This document shows positions 22,329 through 25,427 of a stretch of DNA of 25,427 nucleotides, piece after piece. Location: positions 1-25,427 of the forward strand of contig CAZYYM010000049.1 of NCBI GenBank assembly GCA_964651385.1. Direction: 5' to 3'. Under the pieces are notes generated by a model, which made no database searches, was not told the origin of the DNA, and was given only the letters and a program-made list of their open reading frames with translations. The translations under genes and the position numbers were made by a program. This DNA comes from GCA-001735895 sp964651385. GTDB taxonomy: Bacteria; Pseudomonadota; Gammaproteobacteria; GCA-001735895. Numbering within the stretch: position 1 is the stretch's first letter; each line of letters begins with the position of its first letter.

Positions 22329-23723
22329 TTAATAGCGGTTGTCGGCGACGGTGTTTTCCATCAGCTGCAGCATTGACAAATACACACTGGTTTTATCTTT
22401 AAAATTAGCCAGATATGAGGAATGTACGGGTTTCGCTTCAGGTAGCCGAACTGTCAATGGGTTACGGTGAACACCGTTGACGCGAAATTCGTAGTGTAAA
22501 TGGGGGCCGGTCGCCAAACCTGAACTGCCAACATAACCGATAATTTGTCCTTGTTTGACCTTTTTCCCCGTACGCGCTCCCTTGGCATAACGATGCAAAT
22601 GGCCATATAAGGTGGTGTAGCGACCGCCGTGTTGAATAATTATCGCGCGGCCATAACCTCCTTTGGTACCAGCGAATCTGATCTTGCCATCACCTGCAGC
22701 TCGAACCGGTGTGCCTCGAGAAGCCGCGTAATCGACTCCCTTGTGAGAACGCCATTTGGATAATACCGGGTGCCAGCGTTTATTACTGAATCTGGAACTG
22801 ATACGGGAGAATTCGACCGGGCTGCGCAGGAAGGCTTTGCGCATACTCTTGCCTTCTTCATCGTAATAATCGCCTTCACCTTTTGGGTCAACGTAATACA
22901 CGGCTCGATAGGTTTTGCCATTATTAACAAATTCGGCGGCCAGGATTCGACCATTTCTGATTTTGACGTCGTCTTTATAGAGCTCGTTATAAACGATGCC
23001 GAATCGATCACCTTTGCGGATATCGAGTGAAAAATCAATATCCCAGCCAAAAATGCCGGCTAAGTCCATAATCACGCTTTCCGGAATATTGCTCTTGGCG
23101 GCTGCTTCAAATAATGAACTTTTAATCACGCCTTCGCGGTAAACCGGATAGGCGTCGAGTTGAAAATTGGTTACTTTAGAGTTGAATGACTGGCCTTCGG
23201 TTCGTTGAATTAATAGAGTTCTGGTAATTTCGGGCTCGTATTTCATCTGACGCAAACGACCGTCGCTGTCGAGTAGTATATGTATTTTCTGCCCGGGTTT
23301 AATATAACGAAGCGATTTGGTTTGCTCGTTCAAGGTAGCGACAGCATGGGTGGTTGCAGCTGGCAAATTGTTTTTTGTAAATATCGAGGCCAGCGTATCG
23401 CCGGATTTAATTGTAATAGTTTTCCAGGGAATTTGCGTAGAAGCGGGAGCGGTAGATTGCAGCGTAGCGGCTTCGACCGAGGATTCAGTAACTTCAGGTA
23501 ATGCCAGTGCATAGTGTAATCGATCCGACTTGGGGGTAGAATCCGCAGCTTTGGCCGTAGGTTGCCAGTTGGAGGCACTAAATCCCAGCAAAATAACCGC
23601 GGTAGACGCGATTAACAGCTTAAACGGCATTTTTATTCGAAACTTCGAACGCATTGGAGGCAGTTTCCGGGATTTTGTGCAGGAAGTATGATCCGATTTT
23701 AGATCAAGATCTTGAAAATTCAT
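22329..23723 (-). CDS. M23-family murein endopeptidase with LysM/OapA-like domain
   Basis: 464-residue peptidoglycan hydrolase, predicted to cut cross-links in the periplasm. An N-terminal cytoplasmic tail is followed by one membrane segment (about 34-50: 'FKLLIASTAVILLGFSAS'), a LysM/OapA-like wall-binding domain (about 100-165: 'WKTITIKSGDTLASIFTKNN'), a middle region, then the zinc peptidase domain. Zinc ligands are H327 and D331 ('SHKGVDYA') and H410 ('GPHLHYEF'), with H375 and H408 as catalytic histidines. The order matches MepM-type enzymes. The start ATG 23723 lacks a clear ribosome site; M24 and M32 are alternatives without one either. It precedes anmK and is divergent from tyrS (61 bases). 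Confidence 0.94.
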   Translation of the reverse strand: MNFQDLDLKSDHTSCTKSRKLPPMRSKFRIKMPFKLLIASTAVILLGFSASNWQPTAKAADSTPKSDRLHYALALPEVTESSVEAATLQSTAPASTQIPWKTITIKSGDTLASIFTKNNLPAATTHAVATLNEQTKSLRYIKPGQKIHILLDSDGRLRQMKYEPEITRTLLIQRTEGQSFNSKVTNFQLDAYPVYREGVIKSSLFEAAAKSNIPESVIMDLAGIFGWDIDFSLDIRKGDRFGIVYNELYKDDVKIRNGRILAAEFVNNGKTYRAVYYVDPKGEGDYYDEEGKSMRKAFLRSPVEFSRISSRFSNKRWHPVLSKWRSHKGVDYAASRGTPVRAAGDGKIRFAGTKGGYGRAIIIQHGGRYTTLYGHLHRYAKGARTGKKVKQGQIIGYVGSSGLATGPHLHYEFRVNGVHRNPLTVRLPEAKPVHSSYLANFKDKTSVYLSMLQLMENTVADNRY

Positions 23724-23784
23724 GAGAATATTGGCGTAAGTTGTTGGTTATTTTAATAAATACTGTCCCCGAATGAGGTATACC

Positions 23785-24984
23785 ATGATTTCTGTGGAAA
23801 ATGCAATGCAGCAAATCGAAAGAGGTGCAGATGAAATTCTGGTCAAATCGGAATTAATCGATAAGATAAAACGCGGAAAACCTTTAAAAATCAAGGCTGG
23901 GTTCGATCCAACAGCGCCGGATTTGCACCTTGGGCACACGGTTCTTATCAATAAGATGCGCCAGTTCCAGGAAATGGGTCACCATATTATGTTCCTGATC
24001 GGAGACTTTACCGGTTTAATTGGTGACCCGACAGGTAAATCGACTACCCGACCGGCATTAACAGCGGAAGAAATCCGGCAGAATGCTGAAACTTATCAGC
24101 ATCAGGTATTCAAAATACTCGATCCTGATGCCACCGAAATCTGTTTTAACTCGACCTGGCACGGTTCCAAATCATCGGCCGATATGATCCGTCTTGCCTC
24201 GCGGCATACGGTTGCCCGTATGTTGGAAAGAGACGATTTTTCCAAACGCTATAAAAACAACCAGCCCATTTCGATTCATGAATTTCTTTATCCACTAGTT
24301 CAGGGCTGGGATTCGGTGGAAATGCAGGCAGATGTCGAACTCGGTGGTACCGATCAGAAATTTAATTTACTGGTTGGGCGGGAATTGATGAAGGCCGAAG
24401 GCATGGAACCGCAGATTACGCTAACCATGCCTATACTCGAAGGGCTTGATGGAGTTCAGAAAATGTCTAAATCGCTGAACAACTATATCGGCATCGAAGA
24501 CCCCTGCAGCGATATGTTTGGCAAGATTATGTCGATCAGTGACGAGCTGATGTGGCGTTACTTCGAGTTACTCAGTTTCCGTACTATAAGTGAAATAGAA
24601 GGTTTTAAGCTAGCGGTCGAACAGGGTAAAAATCCTCGGGATGTGAAGTTTTTGCTGGCTGAAGAGATAGTCACTCGTTTTTATAACGCCAAGCTTGCTG
24701 ATAATGCACGGCAGGACTTTATTGCGCGTTTTGCCAAAGGAGCGATCCCCGATGAGATGCCTGAAGTAACCCTGAAACTGGTAGGGGAAGATATCGGTGT
24801 TGCCGCCCTGTTAAAACAGGCCGGTCTAACGGCAAGTACCTCGGATAGCTTCCGTATGATTAAACAGGGCGCCGTCAGACTCGATGGTGAAAAGGTCAAT
24901 GATAAAGGCTTAAGTCTGGATAAAGACCGGGTTATTGTGGCACAAGTTGGCAAGCGAAAATTTGCCCGCATAATACTGTCATAA
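23785..24984 (+). CDS. tyrS: tyrosyl-tRNA synthetase
   Basis: Charges tRNA-Tyr with tyrosine. From ATG 23785 the protein has 399 residues: class I signatures HLGH (48-51) and KMSKS (226-230), 'FNSTWHG' and 'QGWDSVEMQADVELGGTDQKFN' for substrate binding, and a C-terminal S4 RNA-binding domain ('IKQGAVRLDGEKVNDKG'). KMSKS rather than the KFGKT of E. coli TyrS places it with the TyrZ-like/Pseudomonas type. The frame also opens at ATG 23773, but TGAGGT sits six bases before ATG 23785, which decides the start. It ends just 18 bases before the first rRNA promoter. Confidence 0.97.
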   Translation: MISVENAMQQIERGADEILVKSELIDKIKRGKPLKIKAGFDPTAPDLHLGHTVLINKMRQFQEMGHHIMFLIGDFTGLIGDPTGKSTTRPALTAEEIRQNAETYQHQVFKILDPDATEICFNSTWHGSKSSADMIRLASRHTVARMLERDDFSKRYKNNQPISIHEFLYPLVQGWDSVEMQADVELGGTDQKFNLLVGRELMKAEGMEPQITLTMPILEGLDGVQKMSKSLNNYIGIEDPCSDMFGKIMSISDELMWRYFELLSFRTISEIEGFKLAVEQGKNPRDVKFLLAEEIVTRFYNAKLADNARQDFIARFAKGAIPDEMPEVTLKLVGEDIGVAALLKQAGLTASTSDSFRMIKQGAVRLDGEKVNDKGLSLDKDRVIVAQVGKRKFARIILS

Positions 24985-25030
24985 AAATTTCTGATTTAGC
25001 GCTTGACGCATCTAACGAACTGCCTATAAT
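24980..25030 (+). promoter_or_regulatory. rRNA operon promoter P1 with AT-rich upstream element
   Basis: TTGACG (25003-25008) and TATAAT (25025-25030) are 16 bases apart, followed by a GC-rich discriminator (CCGCGCCTC), the hallmark of stringently controlled rRNA promoters. An AT-rich stretch (24980-25000) acts as a likely UP element for the RNA polymerase alpha subunits and overlaps the end of tyrS. No terminator is visible between tyrS and this promoter. Confidence 0.88.
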
Positions 25031-25135
25031 CCGCGCCTCGTCAGATGCGAGCCGGATGCCGAACGAGTCATTCAACAAGAATCTGATCTGCGTATGGAAG
25101 AGGGAATTTCAGGTTGCTAAAATGTCGGCTCAATT

Positions 25136-25190
25136 TTATTTAAATAAATGCCGAATTAGACATTGACGGGACCGGAAAAGGGCTTATAAT
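25136..25190 (+). promoter_or_regulatory. rRNA operon promoter P2 with AT-rich upstream element
   Basis: TTGACG (25163-25168), 16-base spacer, TATAAT (25185-25190), then the discriminator GCGCGCCTCG. Both hexamers, spacer length and nine of ten discriminator bases equal those of P1, so P2 is a second copy of the same promoter type 160 bases downstream. It is preceded by an AT-rich block (25136-25149). Confidence 0.88.
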
Positions 25191-25427
25191 GCGCGCCTCG
25201 TTTGTTGAAACGACGTTCAATATGGGCGTTCGGAACTGACAACGAAACTGGCCCGAGGGCCTAAAACATCAGGCGTTCCCTGGTGAAATGATCTTTAAAA
25301 ATTGATTAGGTAATTTGTGTGGGCACTCATGTCAAAGATGATTTCGTATCATTACGATTTGAGTGACCAAAGAAAACTTTAACTTACGTTAAATAAGTCG
25401 AGGTTACTCTCTTCAAAAAAGTTACAC
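25191..25427 (+). other. 5' precursor leader of an rRNA operon (16S gene starts beyond window)
   Basis: From the P2 start to the window end there is no protein gene. After boxA/boxC-like elements a dyad pairs CACTCA with TGAGTG (about 25324-25372), enclosing ATGAT/ATCAT, the processing stem region seen in rrn leaders. The expected 16S start (AGAGTTTGATC) is not reached by 25427; it should lie within roughly the next 50-100 bases. Confidence 0.85.
25267..25328 (+). promoter_or_regulatory. rRNA antitermination leader (boxB-like hairpin, boxA, boxC-like)
   Basis: A hairpin CATCAGG/CCTGGTG (25267-25285, one G-U pair, 5-base loop) is followed by TGATCTTTAAAA (25289-25300), which matches the E. 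coli rrn boxA TGCTCTTTAACA at 10 of 12 positions. 'GTGTGGGCACTC' (25317-25328) follows, as in the E. coli rrn leader. This is the NusB-NusE loading site of an rRNA transcript. Confidence 0.85.

Noticed and set aside
23731..23759. TTGGCG-N17-TAATAA promoter for tyrS
   Set aside because: The -10 matches consensus at only three of six positions; the gap is AT-rich and such matches arise by chance.
24985..25427. tRNA genes or small protein genes in the region after tyrS
   Set aside because: No cloverleaf-like segments or credible start-plus-ribosome-site frames; the whole stretch is explained by rRNA promoters and leader.
1..25427. CRISPR arrays, transposases, integrases, prophage genes
   Set aside because: No regularly spaced repeats, no transposase-like proteins and no terminal inverted repeats with target duplications were recognised.

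Overview
The window looks like chromosomal DNA of a moderately AT-balanced, probably marine, heterotrophic gammaproteobacterium. The main evidence is the right half: argC, a DUF6776-type membrane protein, a bactofilin, erpA, anmK, an M23 peptidase, tyrS and then an rRNA operon leader. From memory this order resembles Pseudomonas and related Gammaproteobacteria. The rrn leader also carries E. coli-like boxA and 'GTGTGGGCACTC' sequences. The species cannot be named from this window.

Region 1 (1-6717, all + strand) is an organosulfonate catabolism cluster. It contains the C-terminal end of a GMC-family FAD alcohol dehydrogenase (cut by the window edge, possibly isethionate dehydrogenase-like), a CaCA-family cation antiporter, sulfoacetaldehyde acetyltransferase (xsc), a histidinol-dehydrogenase-like DHPS 3-dehydrogenase (hpsN), an SDR and a zinc-type MDR dehydrogenase. 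The last two may interconvert DHPS enantiomers (HpsO/HpsP roles). The inferred logic is that C2/C3 sulfonates are oxidised by the dehydrogenases, and sulfoacetaldehyde is cleaved by Xsc to acetyl phosphate plus sulfite. The enzymes linking sulfolactate to sulfoacetaldehyde, phosphotransacetylase, sulfonate importers and sulfite disposal are not in the window.

Region 2 (6724-9570) is an electrophile/quinone-response type module: pirin, azoreductase AzoR and a DoxX membrane protein on the - strand, with a divergent LysR regulator. Region 3 (9579-14041) holds a hybrid sensor histidine kinase, dcd, a small RHH/PIN toxin-antitoxin pair and a HAD-IB phosphatase. Region 4 (14134-17446) has rppH and ptsP on the + strand and convergent hemJ.

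Region 5 (17608-24984) is the housekeeping block argC to tyrS, including a bactofilin and an M23 peptidase (envelope/cell shape), ErpA (Fe-S insertion), a predicted outer-membrane beta-barrel protein and AnmK (cell-wall recycling). Region 6 (24985-25427) has no protein gene. It holds two near-identical strong rRNA promoters and the antitermination leader of an rRNA operon, whose 16S gene should begin just beyond the window.

I found no CRISPR array, insertion sequence, integrase or tRNA gene. The most interesting part is the sulfonate cluster, mainly for its gene combination and the palindrome upstream of xsc. I do not claim a wholly new system.
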